A stretch of DNA of 64,000 nucleotides. Source: Meandrina meandrites (lineage: Eukaryota > Cnidaria > Anthozoa > Scleractinia > Meandrinidae). The notes under the pieces were generated by a model, which saw nothing but the letters and a program-made list of their open reading frames with translations, made no database searches and was not told where the DNA came from. Made by a program: the position numbers and the translations under genes. The stretch covers positions 16,099,661 through 16,163,660 of the forward strand of contig OY855906.1 of assembly GCA_963693305.1 (NCBI GenBank), written 5' to 3'. Below are positions 25,301 to 39,201 of the stretch, piece by piece. Numbering within the stretch: the first letter of the stretch is position 1; every line of letters begins with the position of its first letter.

Positions 25301-28300
25301 AACTCGCAGCAGCATACTAAAGAATGAAGAACGTCAACGCCGCAAATCACATAACGCCTTTCGTTTAGTATGTAACCTAAGCATGGGACTGCTTTTCCAA
25401 AACAGATCGTTTGTTCGTCTCTTATAGAAGCAGCAGATACGAAGGTTGACGCACCATCAACGCGCAAAAGTAAGCAACGCAAAGGTGCCCATTGGAGTTA
25501 CTGCCTAAGTGATTAATTAGCTGGTAATTGAAGTCTGGATAAGTTAGTACCTAGATTGTAGCAATACACTCATGGAAAAGCACTATAAGCTCTGACCTGA
25601 ATGCGTCCAATGCTTCCTTCTAACGTCTCTAACTTTGAAGTTTTCAAGTAATCCACCTGAAAGCAAGACAATACCAATTACCTGAATAAATTCAAATGAA
25701 ATCGTTCGGTACATTTAACAAATCACTCAATAACTGGTCTGTCGGGAAACAGATAATTTTGCTTCCCTCAAATCTTAATGTTACCTCGACTTCGCCTTCA
25801 GTTGGGAAACAGTGAAATTGTCTGGGAAACAAAACTGACAGCCTCCCTCGGTGCCAGTCACCAAGTGTTACGTCTTTACTCTCATCCACAGTCGAGAGCT
25901 ACTAACCAATTATTGGATGAGGTTTTCGTAATATCCGGAATAATCAAGGTCGGCTGGTCGAGGCAAGTGCCCTGGGCAAGTGTTATCAGCCGAAGCCGAG
26001 ACCTTGATCATCCGAATATCACAAAAACCGAATCCAATAATTGTTCTATTATACATTGTTTTAAATGAAATAATGACAAACGCACTTAAAAAGAGGAGAA
26101 TCGACGAGCCATGTTTTTATTTCGCTGCGTGCAAGATGCCACTCACCGCGCATGAACTTGACCTTGCTCTTGGACATCATGCATTGCGCGTGCAACCTAC
26201 AGATTTTTCACTAATCTGCTAGCAGATTATTGAATAATCTGTAGGTTGCGCTGATTCCTAGAATTAACTGAAGGCTCTTAGCCAATGAGAAGACAGATAG
26301 CGACTACAATGTATAATAAATACCTTAATTTGCTCAAGATTGATAAAGACGAGTTCCTCTGGAACGGAATTAATAACCGACACACCGATCCCTCCAGCCA
26401 AGCTAACTTGCACTTCAAGAGCAGAAGAATCTCCTTCAGTACCCAGGCTGCTCACGGTTGCTTGCCGCATACCACCTTTCTGTTCGACTAGCATCCAGTC
26501 TTTCTCGGCTTCTTCTTCAGACTAGTAACCAACAATACTTGAGTTAATAATTAGTTTGTATCTCTTAGTATCTAAAATAGTCGTGTCTAGTTGGGAACTG
26601 AGTGTTTCCAGTGTAAAGTCAGTATTCATTTCTGACCATCACGGCAACGCCTTGTGTGATTACGATCTAAAGGTCATGTTACACGAGGTAATTTTCCTTG
26701 CAAAGCAACAGTGACAACTGAAAAATATTGAAAGCTGCAAGGGGGAAGTCACACATTCGCAATTTTTGTTCGCAAACTTCCCACAAACCCTTTCGAAATT
26801 ATAGTCTGGAAATCTCCCGCGATCAAAGGACTCACTCTGATTGGCTCATTTAAATAAAATTGCGTTGCATGTTGCGACTGACATTTCACACGCAGCAACT
26901 TGTCTCCTACATGTAACTTTAAGTAAAGTAGAGGATAGTTCTTATTTTCTTGCAACCTGCAACGCACTGTTGCACTGCAGGTTGCAAAAATGGGGTGTTA
27001 AACGTGATTTTTGTTTTGCAACTGGCAATGCAACGTTTGTTGCAAATTGAAAAAAAAATTTCCTCGTGTAACATAGCATTAACGTAAGCAACTCTGAGAC
27101 GAAAATTGCACGCTAAGAAAGTCTCGGAGACCGCCCGTCTGACTGACCGGGATTCGTCATCAACTGGAAACTGTTCCCCAGAATAAAATTGAGAAGAATT
27201 TCGTCTATTTATTCTAGTGATTAAGGTGATTCCACTGAAAAAGAAGGAGTATTTAGAATTTTCTAAGACTTGGTCCAGTTCATAACTATGTTATGAACGT
27301 TACAAAAATGCAATAAAAAATGGGGGTCACCGTGCTCGTTTTTGTGCAACCTGGATGGCTATTATAGTAAACGTATGACCCACGAGGTTCATACTAGGAA
27401 CGCTCATAATCCGAAAAGGGAACTATCATTTCTAGACAAAATCATTTCTTGCGTTAAAATATCGAAGCAGTTCAACGAAATAGACTTTAATCTTACCATA
27501 GTTAACTATGATCTTACATAATAAACCATTTTAATTAAACTGGAATTAAAATTATGAAAGAAATAAAAGATTTTGCTGCGTGCGTGCGTAAGCAGCACTA
27601 CCTCAAAACGTACTTTTTAAAGCATTGAAGTAAAAATATCTCAAAGTAGAGTATTTAACTTTTCTTTAAATTGCGATATGTTGTAGTCTACCGGATGTCT
27701 TTTAAATTAATGCATTAAAAAGTGGGGGCCACCGTGCTCGTTTAGAAGAAAATGACCATTTATTTCTCTTCTGAGCTTAACCTAGAAGAAAAGCCGTAAT
27801 GTTGTGAGTGCGCGCGCGCTCGTGCACGCACTAAATGACGTGAAAACTCATGCGCAGCAAGGATGCGCAATGCAATTCAGTGGAATCACCTTAAGGTAAC
27901 ACTTGGTGTATGTACGCCTTAATGCAAGCCATAGCTTGACATTGCTAAGTTTATTTTCTGTGCTTTACCTGTTGTAAGCAGTCAGTGATCTGCAGCACTC
28001 TTGTTGGTCCATCTGCCAGGATCTTGACTCCAAGACATCCTGAACCAGGCCTCAGTTTACACGTGCTGATGCACTGTTCGATTGGAATCTGATCATCCTT
28101 TGTGATGTTTGCTGGACCAAGCACTGCGTCCACACCTGAAAAATAAATTGTTTAAAGTTGGCAGTGATTTCTGTAAAAACGCTAAATTCCATTATAATAT
28201 AATAACTCAACTATGGCTACATTTGATTGGAACCTCGTTCAAAATGGTTAAGGGCAATTATGAAATTCTCAACCTTGGATATTGCATTTCTAGCTAGTGA

Positions 28301-31300
28301 TTGGTTTACTGAATCCCCGGTTATCAGCCAATATATAATTATACCTTATTATAGGAAATTATTAACGCGACTTAAATTAACCCGAAGTGAAGGAAAAATT
28401 ACTTTCCAATAAAGGAAATTAAAGCGAAAGAGGTGCTAAAATTTCAAAACACAAAGAAAAGAAACTTGTAGAGACAACAGGAGCAAAAGTATTGTAGCAC
28501 ACTGTTAACAAGTTAACAAAATTCAAAACCCAAACTAAACTTGCTACTTCGAGCATATTTTCATCGCCAGCGATGGGTCGCCCACTACCTCTCGGAACGA
28601 GATACTTCATTGGTTCTTAAAACAATAGATAGCAGGTCATGACAATGCCCCTGGCCCAGAATAACAATAGAGGTAGTGTTTACAGCGGGCGAATGAAAAT
28701 AGAGGTTCCAGAGAGGTAGTGCCTTACTAACAGCGATACCTGTGGACCTCCACCCTGATAAGACAATACTAAAAAAACATCCAAATTAACGCTCCACTTA
28801 ATTAATGGCGCAGAAATTAACGCTCCACTAAATTAAGGGCGTGGAAATTAACCCTCACAATAATTAACGCGTCTTAAATTAACGCAAATTTTCCAAATTC
28901 GCGTTAATTTCCTATAATAAGGTATGTTTGATCTTATATGGGAAACGAGTGCGGCAAGTGCCGCTCAGCTTAAAATTTTCCTGCGGTAAGTTCCATCAAA
29001 ATGGCTGAAAAAAGCAAATTTGGCGAGCTTTATATACAAGAAATAATCGGCAGTGCCTTTCCTAAAACCACACAAACACCACAAAAATGCCATAGTTGAC
29101 TCAACTACGCAAAACAAGAGGATTGATGCGAAACGTTTAATTAAAGTACTTGTAGCGTTTAGCTGAGCTCGATCTACTTAGATACTTGCAACAATCAGTT
29201 AAGTTTTATGACAGTGAAAATAGTATACTTGCCATCTTTTAATCCCTTGACTCCACCTCTGGGTTGTACGTATAACCCAGGAAGATCACACTTCATGCGA
29301 TTATCCTAGTAATAACGCAAATTAGATTGTGACTGAGATAAAGGTGAGTGCTGGGGCAAATCCCTAGATGAACAACTGCAGAACGAGAAGGAGAAGCTGG
29401 AGAAGCTCGACAATAACAAAGGCAACAAAAATGAACTCACACGAGCATAAGAAAAGATAAGCGACAGGTTTCAGGATGTTGCCAAATATGTCCTCGTCCT
29501 TTTACCTTTTTTTTCAAACGTCCTACATCTCTTTCAAGTTAAGTGATGAGAAAAGCTGGGGCATCAAGACAACACAGCACACGTATCGGCTGGATGTTTA
29601 GTGCAAAACGCACTGATTTTGATTGTCTTTGAAATCAATTGGTTACTCCCTGTACAAACAACTAATGTTCACCATCACCCCTGAACCCTCACTAGAAAAT
29701 GAGATAATGTATTGTTCTAGATCGTGCAAGTTCTTAGCTTATGGAAATAATACTTCTAGGAGGGGAGGGGTGGAGTCTTGGAGGGACAGAAAGTAAGAAA
29801 CTGTATTTTTTTCTTTTGTTCGTATTAATGCACCACTCCTCTTCTACATGACGAAAAGTTTCCTCAAGTTTAAAAGTTTTCCTGATGTTTAAAATCTTCC
29901 CACCATTCCTCCACACCAAGTTTAGCCGTTTGTATTACAAAATGATGACTAAGAGTATAAAAGGAACGTTTGAGTTTACCTCAGTGAAGGACCATGTCTG
30001 CGAATGCACCCGCCGTGGATTGGGTTTACTCAACACAAGTCGCACGTACTTGCCACAAGTGGGAGGAGCTAAGCTGTCAATATCGAGCACAAGTCCAGTA
30101 TTGGCTGTTGACGGCTTCACAGACGGAGGCGAGGAGCCTTCGTGACGTAACAGACCCCCGCCAGTCAGTCGCCACAGCTGCGATCTCTTGTGGGGCTCCT
30201 GAAAAGAAAATGGTCATAAACAGAGTTGAGCAAAGAAGACCGACTGTTGGATTAGAGGAAGCCAATAGCAGCCCTCGATATCTTGCGCTGGAAAAATGAA
30301 CTGCTGCACAATAGCAGATCATATCCAACTTGGCTTTTACCCTTTTTCAAACTGAAGCCTGGTGTAAGACCTCTCATATAATTTTTTGTATTTACATGAA
30401 AATACAAATGTGCGTTTAACTCACTATCACAGGAAATGTTTTGCACCAGGTCTTGAAACAAAGGACAAAGTAACTAGAATTCATTGGAAAGCTGCTCAAT
30501 CTTGTTCGAACTAAGTTCAATGTCTCTAATCCAGTCAGGGGGAAAAGCTTTCTTTATGGTTGGGATTTTGTCTCCCTGAAAAAACTGAGACCGCAGTTTT
30601 TATCAATTCAAGGGCGTTGCTTGACAGCATGGCGTGTCCTGATGACGTCATATTCACGTACCAACTTTGGGAGTGCTTGCGCTTCTGTTCTAACTCACCT
30701 GTGAATACTTGTCACAGACAGCGCTTGTTGACCAGTATGTTTCCAACAGATGGTCTTAATTACCTTTTACTTACCTTCCTTCTTAGCAGGACAGCTGAAC
30801 CTTGTGGTACATCTAACACAAGTTCTCTCAAGTCCAGAGATGATTCGTCTGTTGCTATGGCAGGTCTGAGGTGAACTGAGCCACAGATGTGACCATCCAC
30901 GCTGAAAGATCATTTCAAAAGAGCAAATCAACAGCAATTCATTAGAGGTCTTTTACTGAGCAATACAAGTTTCACATGTTCCTCGTCTCGTGAAAAATGT
31001 TCACAACACGAGAAAATCAATTCTTACGATTCTGTTTTCTCCTTGCATTACCAGCAATCCAACACAAGAAAAAAATGCACTTTTCTGAAGGAACAATAGT
31101 CTGTAAACACGGCTTGTAGGCGAAGTTACATTCACTTAACACTACTTCAGTGAAACAGGATGTCCTTTTGCTTGCAACTTCACGACGTTTCGGCGCAATT
31201 CTCCATTCCAATAATTAGCTGGAGCAACCTTCAACTTCCAATTCAAAATTTGCTCAAGCAAGCTACCATGTTCCGTTCGAGCTTTGACAAGTTCCTGTTT

Positions 31301-34300
31301 TTATTCTCCAGGTATAAAATGAAATAATGAGATTAAGCATGACATTGCATGGCAAACGTCAAACGCGAGCTTGGCTGTTATTTTGTTATTTCGAATTCGA
31401 AAATAAATCGCTCAAAAAAATAGGGGTAAAATCAAACATTCACGACCAACACAAACCTACTCGCGCGAGAAAAACAAACGTCAGGCTAATGAAAGACGGA
31501 GGAAAGGAGAAAACAATTGAGCGTAAGTAGACTGTTATCAACAGACTGCAAAAATGTAGCGACAAGTTGAGTTCAAATCTCCAAACCGGGAACGAAACAT
31601 AGCAACTTGCTCGAGCAAATTGCAATTGTGTTTAAAGTTTCTTGAGTAGTGTTGAGTAACATTGGCACACAGCGCCGCACGTTGACAGGATGATTACCTG
31701 GAAAATGTGTGTGCGAACACAACGTAAATGGGGTTATAGTAGTACAACCGTTCGCCTCCACCAAGATCCTGCATGTGATAACGTGTGTACGAACCACTTC
31801 CCATCACACCAACAGACAACTCGGGTAACAAAGTAGGCTCATCCCATGAGTAAGGCACTTCAAAAAATAACGACAATTCAGTTAATATACATAACGCACA
31901 AGTCTCAGTGGTAGCCATGCCGCTGATGATTGAATGGAAGAGAAAAAAATCAATCCCAAACTACAAGCTAAAACACCGTTTTGTTGAACAATTTTCATGG
32001 TTTAGCTGTAAATCATCTTTTTTTGAGCTACTAAGTATCTCATATCCGACGCGCGCTCATGGAATAATTGTTAAACATAGAGTACATCAAAGTTGACTAA
32101 TAGCTATGGGAGGTTTGATCTGATCAAAATGTATTTTGTCCATTTGTTCCAGTTTTCAGTAAATATCCAGTCCGCCCTGTACCAACTTTGTTACTCCTCC
32201 TTTGTTTGGTTTCCTTTTGCTTCTAGGAAATTACTGACTAGAAAGTAAGTGAGATGGGAAGTATTTAACATGCAGCTCATATCACCTGATTGTTTTGGTT
32301 GAAGAATGGTGCGTAGCCTGTCCTCCGTTCCACACTGATAGAAAGTGATTGGCACCTGTCATACATAACACAATACGTAAAGGTTAAAGTCCTTTTGAGA
32401 GCTGCAAGGTGACATTCCCACTGTGTCTTCTAATTAGAAGGCTTGTCTGCGTAAAGTCAAAAAATCTCTAAAATCTTGCTACAGTAAACGCTGTGCCACA
32501 TAAGACCTTGTATGTCATCATATTTCGCGCTACTTTCTGAGCAATGACTTCAGGAAATCACTACACACGGATGCATACCTCTGATAAATTGTCTATCCTG
32601 AATGGAGGCGGAAGCTGCGAGGCGTCAGTAAACAGGACATGAAATGTAGCTCCTCTTAGCATCACTTCTACTCTTACAAACAACGAACATCCATTTATAC
32701 TCCTAAGAAGAGAAGGATCTCAAAAAGTTATCCACAACAACAGGATTGAAACCAAAATTCTTCTTACTTTAATCATAATTTACCATGATTCCCGAAGAAA
32801 GAACGCGGTTTTAAGTCAATACCTGATCCCTTCTAAAATGATCGATCTCCTGATTTTAGTTATAAAAGTAGGTGGTTAACGTCGATTTTCGTAACGATTT
32901 AAACTTTGAAGGTCACCAAAAACAAGCCATAACAGTATAACGAAGAATAGCCAAGTATTACTGTTAATGTACGTCAGCCAACAAAGACAGACAGACAGAC
33001 AGACGAAAAAAAAAACATTTTCTAGAGAAGCCGTTAGAGAAATTGTTCAGACGAAGCATAATACTCTAAATGTTCTTTCGATTTCAAATTCATCACGACC
33101 TTTAGTTTACCTTACCATCTTCAAGTTAAGAATCTACACTTAGACAGACTAACCGGCTCAATGACTGGATGACGTGCTATTGCCAACTAAACTAGCCTGC
33201 TGGCTTGCACTGGTCTAAAACCTTCAACATACCTCATATTGATATGAAAAGAATCGTCTTGATCAATCTTGAAGCCCCCAGACCACTTGCAGTGTGAAAC
33301 ATCATTTAACCTTGCAGAAAATGACAATGAGACACAAAGGTGGAAAACTACGCTCGAGATAATTAAGTAACGCCGACCACGTGCTTTGCTATTTTTTTTC
33401 TTAAAGACATGGTCTCTCTTAAAGCAATCTCCGAATACAGACTGTTGTTTAAATAATAGCTTCAAGCAAATTTAAAGTTCTTACTGATAAGGAATTTATG
33501 AATCTTGGAGCTCTTGTACCGTAAACATGCAAGCATAGTTACTATTGCGTAAAGTTATATGAACTATGTGGTACAACGCATGAAGGTAATTTTCGTAAAA
33601 AAAAAAAAAAAAGCAACGAGTTAGGGTTTGTTCATAAGGAAAAACGTCACTAGTAGAAGGGTTACCCTCCATACCAAGCTACCCCAGACAGAAGAGCTTT
33701 TCATACATTTTCGTTGCCCTTTTCCATTTCTTTCTTCTACTTGTTTACTTTCTATTTATCTTTGTAATTTTGGAATGGGATAAATAAATAAAATGAAAAA
33801 AAAAAATGAAATGAAAAAAGAGAGCTGCTACACTACTGGAACGTACAAACGCAAAAAACAACAACAACAACAAACATCAGAGGCTCTTTACGAGGAGCCC
33901 ATCACTGGTTTTACCTGATGCACAAGAGTTGGTCCAAGTCAGTTCTGGCCCAGTGAAACAGCACCAGGGCCCCTGGCAGGGCAGTCAGGGCGCTTTCTGG
34001 GTTTGTTGTTTCCTACAATGTAGTTAAAAAGAAACTTCAGCGGTTGTACCACCTTACGATATGTGGACGAGATTTTATTACGATAATTACTTATACTAAT
34101 TGTTATGATAATATATGAATTTGAAGCGGTTCTCCAGTATCTCATTTGACTAGATCCGAGACTTGAAAAGCCACAACAAGAAATTGATGTTGTAGTTCAA
34201 TTTTACTCTTGGTGCAATCTGTTGTCTGTTATTTTGTATTCATTATTATATATAACCACACACCAGAGCAAAGGAAAATACCAAATTGTACCATGGGTAA

Positions 34301-37300
34301 AATTGAACCACATCACATATATTCCACAAAAACGAACGAACCAACGAACCAACGAAAGAACCAAAGAACGAGCGAGCGAGCGAACCAACCAACCAATCAA
34401 CCAACCAACGAAAGAACGAACGAACCAACGAACGAACCAACGGTAGAAGGAATGCGACTGTATTTGCTGAAAAAAAAGCATACCTGCTCTCTGACAAAGT
34501 GCCTCTGCGAAAACGCCAGGGTGTGCTGAGTCCTGTTCTCTAGTTGATATCGAGTAGCGAGGGTGACAATTCTGGTATCACGATACCGGCCCTGACCAAA
34601 CCGCACGTCAATACCGATATCATACACCCTGCAAGAAAACCCGACAACAACATGACGCATAATAACACGGGGCGCAAGTTGCAATCTTAACTTTACGAGA
34701 ATGCTCAAATTGATAGATGAGTCATTTGTTCCCTTTTGTCAACTGGTGGCTCAATGGACAACAGTTTAATTTAAGGACCATGGAGGACATTGAACACCAC
34801 CGATCGCTAGCTCCTAACGTCGGAGTACTGCCGGGGCTCCCTGTGCCACCACTCAACCAGTAGTAATAATAAGCGTACCCAAATATTTTCTGCGTAGTAC
34901 TAAACTAAAATTAATCAAACAATGATATGACTTATTTGATACGCTTGGTTTAAGAATTCTATAAATATGTGCGTTTCGAGGCAGCTGAGTCATCAGAGAT
35001 TTTCTAGCGATTAAAATCCAACGCAAACCACCGAGAATGACCAAGAAAGAGTGATCTGTCTCGAAATATCTTGTGTTTTTGAACTTTTAGTTCTTTACTT
35101 CTATTAGAACTGTTTTTCATGAAGCAAGTCACTTAAGTTTAATTTTGTCAACCGAAAGTTATCATGCTGGTGCGAAATGAGAAGCATGGAATGAGGCAAG
35201 TTAGCTCAGGAAGGTTTGTGTTTCCTATCGCGAGATAAAGACAGTTCTTAGCTTCTTAAGAGCCTGTTGGCTAAATATTTTTGAAATGTAACATATTTCT
35301 CATTAAAAGCCTGCTAGCGCGTCTAAGCAAGTTATAATCAATTTTGAGGTCAATAAAGAAACCATGTGATTCGCAAATAGAGGACCATCCGGCATTAGCT
35401 ACAAAAGCCCAAAAAGAACAAGGGAAGTTCATGCCTATCGGCTGTAAAGCTACTGTTAAGAATGTGTTTCTATATTTTTTACTAATCAAAGGAAAACAAA
35501 TAAATACGTTAAACTGCAAAATTGCAACTGTTGAATTATACTTGATTTTTGTTTCTGTGGTACCAAAATTCAGGGTTAGTCCTGAACCTGATTCTCATAT
35601 CACGATAGCCTAGTTTCTATTTTTTACCTTGTATTTAACGTTTAGTTCGTTGTAATAAACGGTAAGACAGACTTACATGGCATATTTTATACTTAAGTTA
35701 ATATCTTTTAAGGCTTTTTAATGTTTCACCAAATTTATAATTAATTTCGTTTATATAATTTAGAGTTTAAAACTTATTTCTGAGCTCTCAAAAGGTTTAC
35801 GTGAACTTGTCAAAAAAATTGAAAAATTGTCGTACTGTATTAATCAGCAAATAGGTTAACAGGATCTAACTGGAAGGACGTTTACTCAATTAGTAACTCC
35901 TTGTCATGATTAAAAGTTCATTATTTTTGTTCAAAATACATTATGGATATCGTAACGCAGCTTCACTACCTACACCAAGATTACATTTTAACACTTCAGT
36001 TTTCTCTAAAGTAATTCGAGAAATGTTAACAATAAAATACACCCTCAGTAACTTGTCAATAAGTTTTATCCTATATAAAGATTATGCCAATTTTCTGTGA
36101 CACAGAATGTTCTTTTCCTTGCCGAATATTACACATATTTCTGATGTGCCTACATGTTTTGACATACAGTACGTTACTGAGGTTGCTATGGCAGCATATT
36201 CTCCACGGCCCTGACCAACAATTCAACCAATTAACAGCCCAGCATTACGTTACCATTTTTTAGAAGTGACAAGGCACACGGACTCGCTAGGGAGGTTTGC
36301 ACGAAACAAACACGCGGCCTGCACGTGCAACTCCAACTGACGGCTCACTGCGCTGCTGGACACTTTGCATGCGGGCGCGGCAGAACTGGCGGCTTTTCCT
36401 TTCTTTATCGTTCTGTAATGCAAGGTTTAATGACGGGCTCAGTGGCTTCTATGACAACCATGTATGATGGTTACTATGACAACCTGTTTGATGGTTACTA
36501 TGACGACCATGACGATGGTTCGTATGACAACCATGTTGATGATTTTGGTGACAATAATGTTCCCGGAATCTATGATAGCCACGATGATGGTTAAAATTTC
36601 TACCGCATTATAAGCGTCACAAACCTTCCTGGTATTAAATAGGCTACAATCGTATCATTTAGCTATAATTTATAACAATATACTTATTTATGGATTTATT
36701 TATCGATGCATTTATTTATTTATTTCTGATACTTTGTTACGAGTTTAATTTAGCATTTAATGATTTAATAGATTACATATTTATTTACTTGTTTTCGTCA
36801 TTTTATATTGTGTCTATTTATTTGATTGTCTATTTTTTTTAATTTAAGCATGTATTTTTTATTTGGCATTTATTTTAGGCGAAGCAATTGTTAAATTACC
36901 TACGTCAACCTAGTTTAAAGCACTGGAGTGTATTTCTGCTAATCAGAAAAGTTCAATTTTTCACTTGAAACGTAATTTTCAAAAGAAAACAAAACGACAA
37001 ACACACAAACTTTATATAACAAAATTATTATATTTTTATACCTCCATCGGCTGCAAAAATCAAGAGAATGACAACCAAAAAGAACTATTGAATTACGGCT
37101 GATTTCTCCGTCACCCAGAATAACTTGGATTCTCATTCGCAAAAAGACAAGAAAACAAGCATAAAGATATGAGTAATTAATCAAGAATCCTCCAGGGCAC
37201 ATGTACCAGTGGTATACCTTGTTTCATTGTTACTGGTACATGATAAGGAGCCCTGTACAGCTATAAACGGTCACATGGTCAACAGCTGGCTGAAGGGCAA

Positions 37301-39146
37301 GCTCCGCTCTGCGACATCCAAAACAAAGGAAAGTCAAGCATGACTGGTCAATGTCTCCTTGTTTCAGATGACACAGGGTATTGTTTGCTCTCCCTCTCCA
37401 GCAAGGTGTTTTTTGTACCATGTGGCCGTTGGCTTCAAAGGGCCCATTTGTTTCTATGGTAACGGACTATACTGCTTGACAAGCTATACAACTACACTTG
37501 ACGTGACTCACTTATCCGGACGGCTTCCACCTTGCCTAGCATGCACGCTCTTAAATTCCCTTGGACTGTCCAGTGAAAACGAGTTACTCCTACAGAAAAG
37601 ACACGATATGATAAACAACAATTAACAAGCAATTAAAGAAATCACTGATAACGTTTATAGCAATCAGTCTACTTACCAAACAGGTTTTCCGCTTCCAGGC
37701 TGATAACTTTTACCAATTCTCATTTGACACCTGTAGGAAAGTATAAACTATGAGGTAATTCAAGTAGAAAACACAAGTGCAACATGTAAAGCTATTTTCT
37801 AATGGTTGCTGTTTAAAACAAAAATGAACTTGAAATAGAGAGATGTTATTGTTAAAAAGGTAACATAGTTTTTTTGTTCAAAAACCGACTGGCGGTCTGT
37901 TAAATCATCTCCCTTCCTCTCTCCCTCCCCCTAATTCGTTTTCTTGCATAGAGCTTAGTGACTATCTAAAATCAACTGTAACCTCAACAAATGCTAAATC
38001 AAAGCAGAGCATCATTTTAAAAGTTCTATACAATAACTTGACGCTTCTTTTTGCAGTACAACATACCTCGAAGGTGCATCCCTATCAGAGAAAGAAAACA
38101 GTAACGGGGTCAAGCTACGAGCCATCTCATGCTCCTCAAACTGCCCGGCCATGTCATGAGGAACAGCTTCTTGTTTGAAGACGAGTGGGATTCCTGTGTT
38201 ATTGATCATCCAATAGGGAGCATAAATGGACACCTATTTCGCCAAAAACATAAAATGTCTCAAAACAATACCTTTAAAATGCCCCCCCCCCCCAAAAAAA
38301 AAAAAAAAAAAATGTTCTGTTTTTTTTCTTATTTGTTAGCAGTTGTTTAAAAACGGTTAAAGATTAACTGCAGCGAAACTCTAGGAGAAAGGTGGAAAGC
38401 AAATAGCGTGTGGAGACAACATACACATTGATATAACGAACAAATCCAACAATGTCCTGGTAACCTTCCACGAAACATTGACTATCTGATATGAGCAAAC
38501 CTTCTCCAAAGAGGCGTCACCACAATTTGGTAGAAACTTCACTTTTTTTCTAATTTGCCACAGTGGTTAATTTACCTTACACCCTTCAAGCAGCTAACTA
38601 ACTAGTACATAACAACAAGATGTTTCAGGCATATATGCCTTTGTTTAGAGGCTACCTTTATACCTGGGCGCATGTTTCCTCGCTATTACTGAAGAAATAA
38701 CACTCCGGTTATGTTTGATTGTCGGCTGGAACAAAACTTACTCTAAGTGATCCACCCGGTTTGACAGAAACTTTGACATTTACTATCAGAGATCTCCTCT
38801 TCGTGTCTTGTAAGTCAACATGGATGATCGGATGTTCTATCATGCTCAGTCGTCTTGAAATGCGAATGTTATCGCAGTATGTGAAGTTCTCAACGCTGAT
38901 CCCTAGATCAAGAGCCTTCTCTGGGTCTGCCTGTTTATCAGGAAAAGGCAAAAAGAAAAAAAGAAAACATATATAAATAGTTGCATACTTTTGTTGTTCG
39001 AATTGTCTTCAAAAGCAAATTGTTTTTATGGAGCCCAAAAGATCGCACTAAGGAAAATTTTACGTTTTTATTGTTATTATTGTTCCTTGAGTTTGTTTGC
39101 CTGTTTATTTGCTTGTTTGTTAGTTTGATGGTTTGATCAATCAATT

Positions 39147-39201
<55 letters not shown>

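Noticed and set aside
34203..34529. Several overlapping frames rich in Thr/Asn/Arg/Glu or Ser/Arg/Trp
   Set aside because: They are translations of a tetranucleotide tract and its flanks; all six frames are open there.
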